Part shown: one piece after another, positions 25,151 through 33,545 of the stretch
How the letters are laid out: each line of letters starts with the position of its first letter
Numbering within the stretch: position 1 is the stretch's first letter
Source: Trebonia sp963759545
Lineage (GTDB): Bacteria; Actinomycetota; Actinomycetes; Streptosporangiales; Streptosporangiaceae
Direction: 5' to 3'
Assembly (NCBI GenBank): GCA_963759545.1
Contig: CAVXAB010000043.1
Span: 8,476-72,475 of the forward strand
Length of the DNA stretch: 64,000 bases
Made by a program: the position numbers and the translations under genes
Notes under the pieces: generated by a model
The model's input: only the letters and a program-made list of their open reading frames with translations
Databases searched by the model: none
Told to the model about the DNA's origin: nothing

Positions 25151-26725
25151 CTAGGCGGCTTCCGTGGCGGGGACGGGAACCGGGGCGTCGGTGTGCACCA
25201 TGGTGCCGCCCTTTAGCCGCAGGTGGACGAGGACTCCGACGATGAGCGTCCCGCCGATGAACAGCGGCGCGCTCCACTGCAGCCACCAGGTGTGCCCGGT
25301 CAGGTCGTAGACCAGCGAGCGCGGCCAGGCCAGGTTGATGATGGCGAGCACCTGGTAGGCGACGGCGATGACGGTGACGGGCAGGCCCCACTTGCCGAGG
25401 CTGAACAGCTTCTTGCCGCGCTCGTCGATGCCTTCTGCGGTCGCCTCGCTCGGCTTGCCGCGCGCGGCGCGGATGCGGTGCAGGAGCAGCGGCCCGGTGA
25501 CGCCCAGGTAGCCGATGTACAGCATCGCGATGCACAGGCTGGACAGCGCCGTGAAGACGGCGGTCTGCGGGAGGTTGACCACGAGGGCGAGGACCGCTCC
25601 GACGCCGACGACAATAGAGCAGGCGATGGGCGTGCCGGTGCGCGGGTTTACCCGGGACAGCACTTTGTGGAACGGCAGGGCCTGCTGGCGCGCCATCGAG
25701 AACATCATCCGCGAGCCTGACGTCTGGCAGGCCAGCGTGCACACGCAGATCGCGATGATGACGTCGACCAGCATGATCCGTCCGGCGGTGTTGCCGAATA
25801 CGGCCTCGACCACGTACGGCATTCCCACGGTGGCGAGCTTGCCGTCGGTCAGGCTGGGGGCGGCCATCAGCGCGGCGATCAGCAGCAGCGCGCCGCCGAT
25901 CCCGGAGACGACCAGCGCCCGGATGATCGTGCGCGGGGCGATGTGGCGCGGCGAGCGCGTCTCCTCGGACAGCTCGCCTGCCGAGTCAAACCCGACCATG
26001 ACGTAGGCGGCCATCAGGCCGGAGGCGAGGAACGCCCAGATGTAGGGCGAGCCCGGTGTCGGTGCGGCGCCGGATGTGTTCACCAGCACGGAGACGCCAC
26101 GCTTGGTGTGGCTGAACAGCGCGATGATGATCGCGGTGACGCCAAGCAGCTCAAGCACGACGCCGGTGCTGTTGACGAGCGTCATCAGCCGGATCCCGAC
26201 GATGTTGATCACGGTGGTGACGACCAGCAGGATCACGCCGAGGATGACCGCGTTCTGCGCGCCGGTCGGGGTTGACGGCGAGGAATTCGCGGCCGAGCCG
26301 CCGACCATCTGGAACCCGGTCCAGATGGAGGGCAGCACCGCCTGCAGCGCGATAGCGGCGGCCGCGACGGTCAGGATCTGCCCGATGATCATGATCCAGC
26401 CGGTGAACCAGCCGAATGTCGAGCCCGCAAGCCGCGACGACCACTGATAGATCGAACCGGAGATCGGGAACCGGGCGGCGAGGGTGGAGAAGTTCAGCGC
26501 GACGAGCAACTGCCCGGCGAACACGATTGGCCAGGTCCAGAAGAACGCCGCGCCGCCGAAGCCGTAGCCGAGGAAGAACAGCTGGAAGACGGTGGTGAGG
26601 ATGGAGACGAAGGAGAAACCGGCGGCGAACGAGGCGAAGCTGCCGACCCGGCGGTGCAGTTCCTGGCTGTAGCCGAAGCGCGCCAGGTCCGCGCGCTCGG
26701 GTGTTGCTTCGGTGATGGACGTCAT
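25151..26725 (-). CDS. APC-superfamily permease of the urea carboxylase cluster
   Basis: 524 residues from ATG 26725 (GGGGC just upstream; longer starts reach into the palindrome). Twelve or so membrane segments; the N-terminus RFGYSQELHRRVGSFASFAA and GFDSAGELSEETRSPRHIAP near residue 245 fit amino acid/choline-type APC permeases of the set known next to urea carboxylases. It should import urea, guanidine or a related amide. The 28-bp palindrome 36-63 bp upstream suggests direct repression. Separated from UAAP1 by 194 bp, so it may be co-transcribed or have its own promoter. Confidence 0.85.
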   Translation of the reverse strand: MTSITEATPERADLARFGYSQELHRRVGSFASFAAGFSFVSILTTVFQLFFLGYGFGGAAFFWTWPIVFAGQLLVALNFSTLAARFPISGSIYQWSSRLAGSTFGWFTGWIMIIGQILTVAAAAIALQAVLPSIWTGFQMVGGSAANSSPSTPTGAQNAVILGVILLVVTTVINIVGIRLMTLVNSTGVVLELLGVTAIIIALFSHTKRGVSVLVNTSGAAPTPGSPYIWAFLASGLMAAYVMVGFDSAGELSEETRSPRHIAPRTIIRALVVSGIGGALLLIAALMAAPSLTDGKLATVGMPYVVEAVFGNTAGRIMLVDVIIAICVCTLACQTSGSRMMFSMARQQALPFHKVLSRVNPRTGTPIACSIVVGVGAVLALVVNLPQTAVFTALSSLCIAMLYIGYLGVTGPLLLHRIRAARGKPSEATAEGIDERGKKLFSLGKWGLPVTVIAVAYQVLAIINLAWPRSLVYDLTGHTWWLQWSAPLFIGGTLIVGVLVHLRLKGGTMVHTDAPVPVPATEAA

Positions 26726-26760
26726 GGCTGCCCCTGGCGCTTGCGATGGCGGCTGGTGGA

Positions 26761-26788
26761 CTAATACCTGTCGATCGACAGGTATTAG
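26761..26788. promoter_or_regulatory. 28-bp perfect palindrome, probable operator of the permease
   Basis: Half-site CTAATACCTGTCGA followed directly by its exact reverse complement, ending 36 bp upstream of the permease ATG. The perfect dyad, AT-rich ends and position fit a TetR- or GntR-type operator. The TetR gene of this cluster is the best candidate regulator (inference). Confidence 0.65.
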
Positions 26789-26988
26789 CCAAAGCATCCA
26801 GGGACGACGTTTCCCGGGGATTCCTGGCGTTCGACGGGTATGTAACGGGGCAAGCTGGATGTAACGCCCGTGCGTCGCGATCCTCACAGCGCTGGGTGAG
26901 GGGACCTTTAGGTCGCCCGCGCTACAGTGCCAGCAGAACCATGGTGACGACGCTGCTCCACTTGCGATGCGGTGACTTGGAGGATGAC

Positions 26989-27420
26989 ATGGCCCGTCGC
27001 CCGGCGATGGCAGTGACGTCCGTGACGATCGGCGCGCCGGCGCCGCGAGACCTCGCCGCGTTCTACGCGCGACTCCTGTGCTGGCCCGTCGCGGCGAGCG
27101 AGCCCGCCCGGCCAGGGATGCCGCCAGAGGACGGCTGGGCCCAGCTGCGACCGCCGGCCGGCGAGGACGGCCCGACCCTCAATTTCGAGTACGAAGCGAA
27201 GTTCACCCGGCCCGCGTGGCCCGCCGCTGATGGCGGACAGAACGCGACCCAGCACCTGGACATCGCCGTCGGTGACTTGGATGAGGCAGTCCGCTGGGCC
27301 CTTGCCGCCGGCGCGACGCTGGCCGCCGTCCAGCCGCAGGACGACGTCCGGGTCATGGTCGACCCGGCCGGGCATCCGTTCTGCCTGTTCGAGGATGACT
27401 CGATGCCGTCTGCCGAGTAG
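26989..27420 (+). CDS. VOC (glyoxalase/dioxygenase) superfamily protein
   Basis: 143 residues from ATG 26989, with TTGGAGG at ideal spacing. Two beta-alpha-beta-beta-beta modules: SVTIGAPAPRDLAAFYARLL at the N-terminus and QHLDIAVGDLDEAVRWALA near residue 85, ending VMVDPAGHPFCLFED. The His of QHLDI and the Glu of CLFED are the usual metal ligands. The type includes many proteins of unknown substrate found near methyltransferases in actinomycetes. It stands alone on this strand, divergent from the permease. Confidence 0.85.
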   Translation: MARRPAMAVTSVTIGAPAPRDLAAFYARLLCWPVAASEPARPGMPPEDGWAQLRPPAGEDGPTLNFEYEAKFTRPAWPAADGGQNATQHLDIAVGDLDEAVRWALAAGATLAAVQPQDDVRVMVDPAGHPFCLFEDDSMPSAE

Positions 27421-27496
27421 CGCCTTGATGGCGCTGTTAACGCGCCGGCGCGGTGCCGGCCTTGCCGGTGCCAGGACCGAGGTCTCTGGCGCCCAG

Positions 27497-28138
27497 CTAA
27501 GTTCCGCCCACGAAGGTGAACAGTCGCTGGCCCAGCGCCAGCGCGGCGGGCTCGCCCGCCAGCCGGTGCGCTCCCACCGACATGAAGCCGTCGGCGCTGG
27601 TGTCGAACGCCTCCTCGCGGAAGCCCGCCTCCCCGAACCAGGACCGGATCGCGGGAGTCAGGTCGGGCGGCCTGCGGTGCCTGGTCCACAGGACCAGCGC
27701 ACCGGGTGCGCACAGGCTGGGCAGGGCGGCCACCGTGGCCTGGATGTCGCTGCCGGTGATGTTGCCGAAGATGCCGCATGCCACCACTACCTGGGCGGGT
27801 ACCGCGCCGGCGCAGGCATCGGTGACCCCGGCGTCGGCCTGCAGCACCTCGACGCCGTGCAGCCCAGCCGCCTGCGCCGCCTGCCGTGCGACCGCGACGT
27901 TGCGCTCGTCCAGCTCGACCAGCCGGGCGCGCACGTCGTCTCGGCGCGGATGCCCGGTCAGCGCGCCGATCACGTCCCGGCCCTGCCCGGCGCACAGGCT
28001 GATCAGCCGTATGTCCCCGGCGGGCGCGCGCTCGAGCTCGGCGCGCAGGTGCCCCCGCACGAGTTCTCCCCGCCGCGAGAGCAGGGAGCCTGGATCGTCG
28101 TAGTCCCGGTGCCATTCCACCCAGTCACGCTGCGCCAT
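27497..28138 (-). CDS. Class I SAM-dependent methyltransferase (putative)
   Basis: 213 residues. A Rossmann-like SAM motif I is seen in LISLCAGQGRDVIGAL (residues ~44-59), motif II-like VRARLVELDERNVAVA, and VVVACGIFGNITGSDI as the motif IV region; the C-terminus HRLAGEPAALALGQRLFTFV is conserved in this uncharacterised actinobacterial group. The N-terminus WVEWHRDYDDPGSLLSRR is also typical of that group. Substrate unknown. Same strand as the next methyltransferase, 59 bp apart. Confidence 0.8.
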   Translation of the reverse strand: MAQRDWVEWHRDYDDPGSLLSRRGELVRGHLRAELERAPAGDIRLISLCAGQGRDVIGALTGHPRRDDVRARLVELDERNVAVARQAAQAAGLHGVEVLQADAGVTDACAGAVPAQVVVACGIFGNITGSDIQATVAALPSLCAPGALVLWTRHRRPPDLTPAIRSWFGEAGFREEAFDTSADGFMSVGAHRLAGEPAALALGQRLFTFVGGT

Positions 28139-28197
28139 TCTGCGACCCTACAATCCGCGGCGGGTCGCCATCGAACTACGTTTCACTGGACGGCTAT

Positions 28198-28842
28198 TCA
28201 TTGCTTCCTGGCGATGAGATATCCCTGGGTAGAAGCCCCTTCCTTCTCCGGGGGAACGCCGCCCCAGAACACGGTGGCGAACCCGGCCGCGGTGGCCAAG
28301 CGCTCCACCTCGGCCGGGGGGAGCCAGTAAGTGTCGAACTCGATGTTGAGGCCGGTGCTGCGGCCGGCCCGGTGCAGGCTGCCGTCGCCCGCCTTGAACG
28401 CGCTGACCAGGTAGCCGCCCGGCTTAACGACCCGGGCCAACTCGGCGAAGGCCGTCGGCCGGTCGGCGGGGGCCAGGAAGATCAGCGAGTACCAGCAGAC
28501 GACGCCCGCCTGCGAGGCGTCCGCCAGCGGCAGTTGGCGCAGGTCAGCGATGTCGTAGCGGAACTCGGGCTGGTCTTGCCTGGCTACCTCGATCATCACG
28601 GGCGACAGGTCGAGGCCGCGTGGTGACAGTCCCTGGGCGGCCAGGTACCGGTCGAGCCGTCCGGTGCCGCAGCCGACGTCGGCCACCTCGGCGCCAAGCC
28701 CGGCCTCCCGGACCAGCTCGCAGAACAGGCCGAGCACGGCCCGGTCCTCCGGCATGTGGTCGAGCGCGTCGGCCAGCCGCTCGCGGTAGAAGCCGGACAG
28801 GACGTCGTGGGCGGCGCGCAGCTCATCGGTTTTGGGGTCCAT
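28198..28842 (-). CDS. Class I SAM-dependent methyltransferase
   Basis: 214 residues from ATG 28842. Motif I VADVGCGTGRLDRYLA (residues ~52-67), motif II SPRGLDLSPVMIEVAR, and FAELARVVKPGGYLVSAFKA as motif VI place it in the Methyltransf_11/25 group. The N-terminal helices HDVLSGFYRERLADALDHMP look like a cap over the active site. Small-molecule substrate unknown. Together with the upstream gene it forms a two-gene minus-strand unit; no biosynthetic partner is obvious. Confidence 0.85.
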   Translation of the reverse strand: MDPKTDELRAAHDVLSGFYRERLADALDHMPEDRAVLGLFCELVREAGLGAEVADVGCGTGRLDRYLAAQGLSPRGLDLSPVMIEVARQDQPEFRYDIADLRQLPLADASQAGVVCWYSLIFLAPADRPTAFAELARVVKPGGYLVSAFKAGDGSLHRAGRSTGLNIEFDTYWLPPAEVERLATAAGFATVFWGGVPPEKEGASTQGYLIARKQ

Positions 28843-28954
28843 GCCGGTACCCTAAGCTGGCCACCGCGATCCGCCAGCCAGTGCCAGAGCAGAGCCCGTA
28901 ACCCCGTCAATTGAAGCTCGTTAGGCGCTCCCGGCTTTCGCGCCGGGCCCGGCC

Positions 28955-29155
28955 CGCGTGTGCCCGTTTCGTCCGGTTTGTCCGGGCGGCTCCGCGTCCC
29001 GGACCATGATCATGCGATTTCAGCAGCTAATAAGCTGCGGAATCCACATGATCATGAAAAGTCCTTTCGATTATGCTATTCCCTGCCGCGGGCGCCGCGC
29101 CCCAGCGCGCACACGGTCCCTGCCGTCACCACCCGCCACTGAAGTCAACGGCACT
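28955..29155 (+). repeat. Dispersed ~200-bp repeat, copy 2, with central hairpin
   Basis: Same orientation as 3805-4005. The hairpin here is longer: 22-nt arms 29005-29026 and 29035-29056 (three mismatches) around CTAATAAG, starting and ending in CATGATCATG. In copy 1 the stem is perfect but shorter, because the outer ATGATCATG is kept on one side only. Confidence 0.6.
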
Positions 29156-29237
29156 GGCTGGCACGCAGTGAAGCTCGGTGGCCGGTCACGGGCGAGGCCG
29201 CGGTGACGCCGGGCGGAACACGGCACCGCGGGCCGCC

Positions 29238-29272
29238 GCACCGCCGACGGTGCAGCGCACCGCCGACGGTGC
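29238..29272. repeat. Two tandem GCACCGCCGACGGTGC hairpins
   Basis: Identical 16-mers at 29238-29253 and 29257-29272, each with GCACCG and CGGTGC arms. They lie downstream (3') of fdhA and could help end its transcript, although no T-tract follows. Confidence 0.45.
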
Positions 29273-29419
29273 CCGCACCGCGGGCGGGCCGCCGCTTCAA
29301 TTACCGGCACTGCGTGTTACACGAGCTTTCTTTACCTCGCGCACGACAGTTACCGCCGGATATTGGTCCTGCAGGCCCGGGGCCGGCACCAGCCCCGGGC
29401 CTGCATGGCGGCGGCCGCG

Positions 29420-30637
29420 TTACGCCGGGATCAAGCCGTGCGGGTCGATGACGTACTTGCGCGCGGCGCCCTTGTCGAAGTCGTGGTAGCCGTCCGGTGC
29501 CTTGTCAAGCGAGATGACCGTGGCGTTCACCGCGTCGGCGATGTGCGCCTTGTCGTGCAGGATCGCCATCATGAGCTCTCGGTGGTACATCATCACCGGG
29601 CACTGGCCGGTGACGAAGTAGTGCGACTTGGCCCAGCCGAGGCCGAGCCGCACCTTCAGCGAGCCGATTTTCGCGTCGTCGTCGACCCCGCCGGGGTCGC
29701 CGGTCACGTAAAGGCCGGGGATGCCGAGCCCGGCGCCAGCACGCGCCACGGTCATGATGTCGTTCAGTACGGTCGCCGGAGCCTCGCTCGCGCCGTGCCC
29801 GTGCCCGCGTGCCTCGAAGCCGACGCAGTCGACGGCCGCGTCCACCTCGGGCTCGCCGAGGACCTGCTCGATCTGGTCGGCGAGCGTCGCGTCCTGCGAC
29901 AGGTTGACGGTCTCGCAGCCGAAGCTCTCCGCCTGCTTGAGCCGCTGAGGGTTCATGTCGCCGACGATGACGACCGCCGCACCGAGCAGCAGCGCCGAGT
30001 ACGCGCAGGCCAGTCCCACCGGGCCCGCCCCCGCCACGTAAACGGTGGACCCGGTGGTGACGCCGGCCGTGTGGGCGCCGTGGTAGCCGGTCGGGAAGAT
30101 GTCAGAGAGCATGGTCAGGTCGCGGATCTTCGCCATCGCCTGGTCCTTGTCGGGGAACTTCAGCACGTTGAAGTCCGCGTAGGGAACCATGACGTACTCG
30201 GCCTGGCCGCCCACCCAGCCGCCCATGTCCACGTAGCCGTAGGCGGATCCTGGTCGGTCAGGGTTGACGTTCAGGCAGACCCCCGTCTTGCGCTCCTTGC
30301 AGTTCCTGCACCGGCCGCAGGCGATGTTGAACGGAACGCTGACCAGGTCGCCGACCTTGATGAACTCCACGCCTGGCCCGGCCTCGATCACCTCGCCGGT
30401 GATCTCGTGCCCGAGCACGAGCCCCTCGGGCGCGGTGGTACGGCCGCGGACCATGTGCTGGTCGCTGCCGCAGATGTTCGTCGAGACGATCCGGAGGATC
30501 ACCCCGTGCGGGCACTTGCGCCCGATGTTCGCCGGGTTGACCCCTGGACCGTCCTGCAGCTCAAGCTTCGGGTAGTCGATCGTCTGGACTTCCACGTGTC
30601 CCGGCCCGATGTAGGCGACGGCACGGTTGCCTGGCAT
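29420..30637 (-). CDS. fdhA: Glutathione-independent formaldehyde dehydrogenase (zinc MDR)
   Basis: 405 residues from ATG 30637, with GGAGG upstream. Strong match to the Pseudomonas putida FdhA type: NICGSDQHMVRGRTTAPEG (catalytic zinc), GHEITGEVIEAGPGVEFIKV, the structural-zinc loop IACGRCRNCKERKTGVC, and Rossmann motif VYVAGAGPVGLACAYSALL. These enzymes oxidise formaldehyde to formate with tightly bound NAD, and some dismutate aldehydes. A small inverted repeat ~95 bp upstream and the adjacent NarL-type regulator suggest control by that two-component system (inference). Confidence 0.9.
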   Translation of the reverse strand: MPGNRAVAYIGPGHVEVQTIDYPKLELQDGPGVNPANIGRKCPHGVILRIVSTNICGSDQHMVRGRTTAPEGLVLGHEITGEVIEAGPGVEFIKVGDLVSVPFNIACGRCRNCKERKTGVCLNVNPDRPGSAYGYVDMGGWVGGQAEYVMVPYADFNVLKFPDKDQAMAKIRDLTMLSDIFPTGYHGAHTAGVTTGSTVYVAGAGPVGLACAYSALLLGAAVVIVGDMNPQRLKQAESFGCETVNLSQDATLADQIEQVLGEPEVDAAVDCVGFEARGHGHGASEAPATVLNDIMTVARAGAGLGIPGLYVTGDPGGVDDDAKIGSLKVRLGLGWAKSHYFVTGQCPVMMYHRELMMAILHDKAHIADAVNATVISLDKAPDGYHDFDKGAARKYVIDPHGLIPA

Positions 30638-30731
30638 GGCGCACCTCCGTGTAGCGGTCATGTGTCCGTACGCCCGATGCTAGGAACGAGGCCGGCGGCC
30701 GTCACTGCTCCGACCGGCGGAAATATCTCGT

Positions 30732-30762
30732 CCATTTGGTCAGCGGACTGCTGCCCAAATGG
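30732..30762. promoter_or_regulatory. Inverted repeat CCATTTGG...CCAAATGG upstream of fdhA
   Basis: Perfect 8-bp arms at 30732-30739 and 30755-30762 in the 155-bp gap between the response regulator stop and the fdhA start. It is a plausible site for a NarL-type regulator or a transcript hairpin; nothing in the sequence decides. Confidence 0.4.
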
Positions 30763-30792
30763 GTCACCCCCACCTGGCCGATCGGGCAGGTC

Positions 30793-31443
30793 CTACAGCA
30801 GGCCCCTGGCGCTCGCCCGGTAGACAAGCTCGGTCCTGTCGCTCGCCCCGAGCTTGCGCATGGCGGTCCGCAGGTGGTACTTGACGGTGCTCTCGCTCAC
30901 GTAGAGCTCGCGGGCGACCCGCAGGTTGGTCGCGCCCTGGGCGACCAGCCGGACGACCTCGAGCTCGCGGTCGCTGAGCGGCCTGCCTGGCGGTCCTGGC
31001 TCGCCCCGCAGCGAGCGGACGACGAGCTTCGCGCTGCGCGGGTCGAACGCGGACTGGCCGCCGTGCACGCTGCGGATGATGCGGGCCAGTTCGACCGCGT
31101 CGACGTCCTTGAGCGCGTAGCCGCTCGCGCCGCGCCGCAGCGCGCCGAGCAGCAGCCGCTCGTCGAGGAACGTGGTGAGCACCACCACGCTCACCCCGGG
31201 CTGCCGCTCGCGCAGCTCGGCGCACACGTCAAGGCCCTCGGCGGGCGCGCGGTCGCTGAGCATCAGGTCGAGCAGCACCACGTCGGGGCTCAGCCGCGCC
31301 GTCTCCGCGATGGCCTGCTCCGCGTCGGCGGCCTCGCCGACCACCGTGAAGTCCGGCTCGAGGTCGAGGATCGAGCGCAGCCCCTGCCGCACGATCGTGT
31401 GGTCGTCCACCACCAGGATCCTGACCGGCGGCGCCTGCGTCAT
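30793..31443 (-). CDS. NarL/FixJ-type response regulator
   Basis: 216 residues. Receiver domain (1-~125): ILVVDDHTIVRQGLRSIL with the acidic pair, DVVLLDLMLSDRAP with the phospho-acceptor Asp, and VVLTTFLDERLLLGALRRGA. A LuxR-type helix-turn-helix sits at the C-terminus (LSDRELEVVRLVAQGATNLR, then STVKYHLRTAMRKLGASDRT). It lies 28 bp downstream of the histidine kinase gene, its evident partner, and forms the end of the DhaK-ADH-kinase-regulator operon. Confidence 0.92.
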   Translation of the reverse strand: MTQAPPVRILVVDDHTIVRQGLRSILDLEPDFTVVGEAADAEQAIAETARLSPDVVLLDLMLSDRAPAEGLDVCAELRERQPGVSVVVLTTFLDERLLLGALRRGASGYALKDVDAVELARIIRSVHGGQSAFDPRSAKLVVRSLRGEPGPPGRPLSDRELEVVRLVAQGATNLRVARELYVSESTVKYHLRTAMRKLGASDRTELVYRASARGLL

Positions 31444-31471
31444 GGCCCCTCCTGCTTCCTGGCCCCGTGCT

Positions 31472-32350
31472 TCATGTCGGCGTACCAGGGGCCGGTACGC
31501 CCGCGGATTCCACCGGGACGCGGACGCTGATCCGCAGGCCGCCGCCGCGCCTGCGCCGCAGGCTGACCTCGCCGCCGAGTTCGGCCGCCCGCTCGGCGAT
31601 GTTCCGCAGCCCGTGCCTGCCGCGCCGCGGGGTGCCCTGGCCCGGGGTCCCTGGACCTGAGGTGCCGGGGCTTGAGGTAGCAGTGGCGAGGTAGCGGCCG
31701 AGCACGGCGGGATCGCCCGAGCCGTCGTCAGCGACGCTGAGCAGTATCTGGTCCTCGGCGTACGCCAGGCTGAGCCATGCCTGGGTGGCGTGGGCGTGGC
31801 GCACCGCGTTCCACAGTCCCTCCTGCGCGATCTGGAACAGGGCGTGCTCGACCGCCGAGGGAAGCTGGCGCTGGCGGGCCGTCACCCGGACGGAGACCCG
31901 CAGCTGCCCGGCGGAGCGGAAGTCCGCCGCCAGGTCGCGCAGCGCCTGCCCGAGTCCCGTGCCCGGCTGCTCAAGACCGGACAGCTCCTCGACCGCGGAG
32001 CGGACCCAGCCAAGGCCGGCCCGGGCGAGTTCCTTGCTCGCCACCAGCCGCTCGTAGGCGGGCGAGCTCGGGTCCAGGTGCCGGTGGCACCATTCCAGGT
32101 GCATGCCGATGCCGACCAGGCACTGGGCGACGCTGTCGTGCAGGTCGCGCGCGATCCGGTGCCGCTCCGCGCTCACCAGCTCGGCCTGGCGGACCCGGGC
32201 GAGGTGCTCCCTGGCCCGCCGGAGCTGCTCGTTGCGCCTGGTCAGCTCCGCGGCGCGGCGTTCGGCGCCGCGCCACTGCGCGTAGTAGCCGGTCTTGGAC
32301 GAGTGCACGCCGACCAGCTGCTCAAGGCGGTCCTCGTCCAGGTCTGTCAC
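31472..32350 (-). CDS. Cytosolic NarX-type (HisKA_3) sensor histidine kinase
   Basis: 292 residues with no membrane segment. The N-terminus DRLEQLVGVHSSKTGYYAQW leads to a coiled-coil region (~30-75), the phospho-acceptor His in AERHRIARDLHDSVAQCLVG, then HATPase parts QEGLWNAVRHAHA, ADDGSG and RRGRHGLRNIAERAAELGG. A Gly/Pro/Thr-rich insert (about 225-245) lies before the G2 box. This soluble layout resembles kinases encoded beside ErcA-type alcohol dehydrogenases. The signal could be metabolic, sensed directly or through the ADH ten bases upstream. Confidence 0.88.
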   Translation of the reverse strand: MTDLDEDRLEQLVGVHSSKTGYYAQWRGAERRAAELTRRNEQLRRAREHLARVRQAELVSAERHRIARDLHDSVAQCLVGIGMHLEWCHRHLDPSSPAYERLVASKELARAGLGWVRSAVEELSGLEQPGTGLGQALRDLAADFRSAGQLRVSVRVTARQRQLPSAVEHALFQIAQEGLWNAVRHAHATQAWLSLAYAEDQILLSVADDGSGDPAVLGRYLATATSSPGTSGPGTPGQGTPRRGRHGLRNIAERAAELGGEVSLRRRRGGGLRISVRVPVESAGVPAPGTPT

Positions 32351-32360
32351 GGCGGGCCTC

Positions 32361-33539
32361 CTACCAGGCCGCCTGGCAGATCGCGCGGACGTCCGCCTCG
32401 CCGACGGGCCTCGGGTTGGTCACGATGTAGGCGTCGTGCAGGGCGCCGCGCGCCACGCGGTCAAGCTGCGAGCACTCGACGCCGATCTCGCGGAGCGTGG
32501 TCGGCAGGCCGGCCTTCCCCGCGAACGCGCGCACGGTCTGGATCGCGGCGTCCGCCGCCTCGTCCGGCGTCATGAGGCCGGTGCGCAGGCCCATCGCGCC
32601 CGCGACGTCGGCGAGCCTGCCGGCGGCCACGGCGGCGTTGAACTCCATCACGTGCGGCAGCAGGATCGCGTTCAGTAGCCCGTGCGGCAGGTCGGTCAGC
32701 CCGCCGAGCTGGTGCGAGATGGCGTGCGTCGCGCCGAGCAGCGCGTTGCTGAAGGCCAGGCCCGCCTGCAGGCTCGCCCGGGCAAGGCCCTCACGGGGCC
32801 GCAGGTCACCCGGGCGGTCAAGCGCGGGCAGCAGGTGCTCGCAGGCGCCGCGGATGGCGGTCAGCGCGTGCGTGTCGGTGAGGAAGCTCGCGGCCAGCGA
32901 CACGTAGGACTCGATCGCGTGGCTGAGCACGTCGATCGCGGTGTACGCGGTGATGTCGTGCGGGACGGTGGTCAGCGCCCGCGGGTCGGTCACCGAGATG
33001 TCGGGCACGAGCGCCCGCGCGCCGATGGTGAACTTGAGCCGCCGTGCGGTGTCCGTCACCACGCAGAACTGCGAGACGTCGGACCCGGAGCCGCCGGTGG
33101 TCGGCACCATCACGGTCGGCGGCAGCGGCCCGGTCACCTTACCGACGCCCGCGTAGCCCGCGATGCCGCGAGCGCCTTCCTGGTTCGCCTGGGTGGCGAG
33201 GACCGCGATCGCCTTCGCCGCGTCGATGCAGCTGCCGCCGCCGACCGCGACAAGCACGTCGCAGCCGCCCGCCAGGTAGGCGGCGCAGCCCGCGGCCACC
33301 TCGTGGTCCTTCGGGTTCGGCGTCAGCCTGTCCCACAGCTGCGCGGACACGCCGGCCTCGGCCAGGTGCCCGAGTACCTCGCCGGTCCAGCCGGCCTCGC
33401 CCACGCCCTGGTCGCTGACGACGAGCACGTGGGCGGCTCCCTGCCGTCGCGCGGCCTGCCCGACCTCGGACAGCACGCCGACGCCGAAGATCACGTCGGG
33501 CACCAGGAACTTGGCGACCGCCCGCGGGTGCGCTAGCAC
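32361..33539 (-). CDS. Iron-containing alcohol dehydrogenase, ErcA-like
   Basis: 392 residues from GTG 33539, six bases after the DhaK stop. Fe-ADH motifs: VAVGGGSCIDAAKAIAV (NAD binding, ~95-112), VPTTGGSGSDVSQFCVVTDT, AIDVLSHAIESYVSLA, ATHAISHQLGGLTDLPHG, giving Asp and three His for the metal. The DVSQF segment, the PNPKDHEV loop and the start FGVGVLSEVGQ resemble ErcA, an ADH-like protein that acts with two-component systems in ethanol control of pseudomonads. It may be a catalytic alcohol dehydrogenase (methanol, glycerol or propanediol) or a sensor. It lies in one operon with the kinase and regulator. Confidence 0.85.
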   Translation of the reverse strand: MLAHPRAVAKFLVPDVIFGVGVLSEVGQAARRQGAAHVLVVSDQGVGEAGWTGEVLGHLAEAGVSAQLWDRLTPNPKDHEVAAGCAAYLAGGCDVLVAVGGGSCIDAAKAIAVLATQANQEGARGIAGYAGVGKVTGPLPPTVMVPTTGGSGSDVSQFCVVTDTARRLKFTIGARALVPDISVTDPRALTTVPHDITAYTAIDVLSHAIESYVSLAASFLTDTHALTAIRGACEHLLPALDRPGDLRPREGLARASLQAGLAFSNALLGATHAISHQLGGLTDLPHGLLNAILLPHVMEFNAAVAAGRLADVAGAMGLRTGLMTPDEAADAAIQTVRAFAGKAGLPTTLREIGVECSQLDRVARGALHDAYIVTNPRPVGEADVRAICQAAW

Positions 33540-33545
33540 TGGCCG

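Larger units (their letters stand above)
28843..29419. other. 577-bp intergenic region with repeat copy 2 and twin hairpins
   Basis: Lies between the 3' end of fdhA and the 5' end of a methyltransferase, both on the minus strand. It holds the second copy of the ~200-bp repeat and two small GC-rich hairpins. No gene is supported. Confidence 0.65.
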
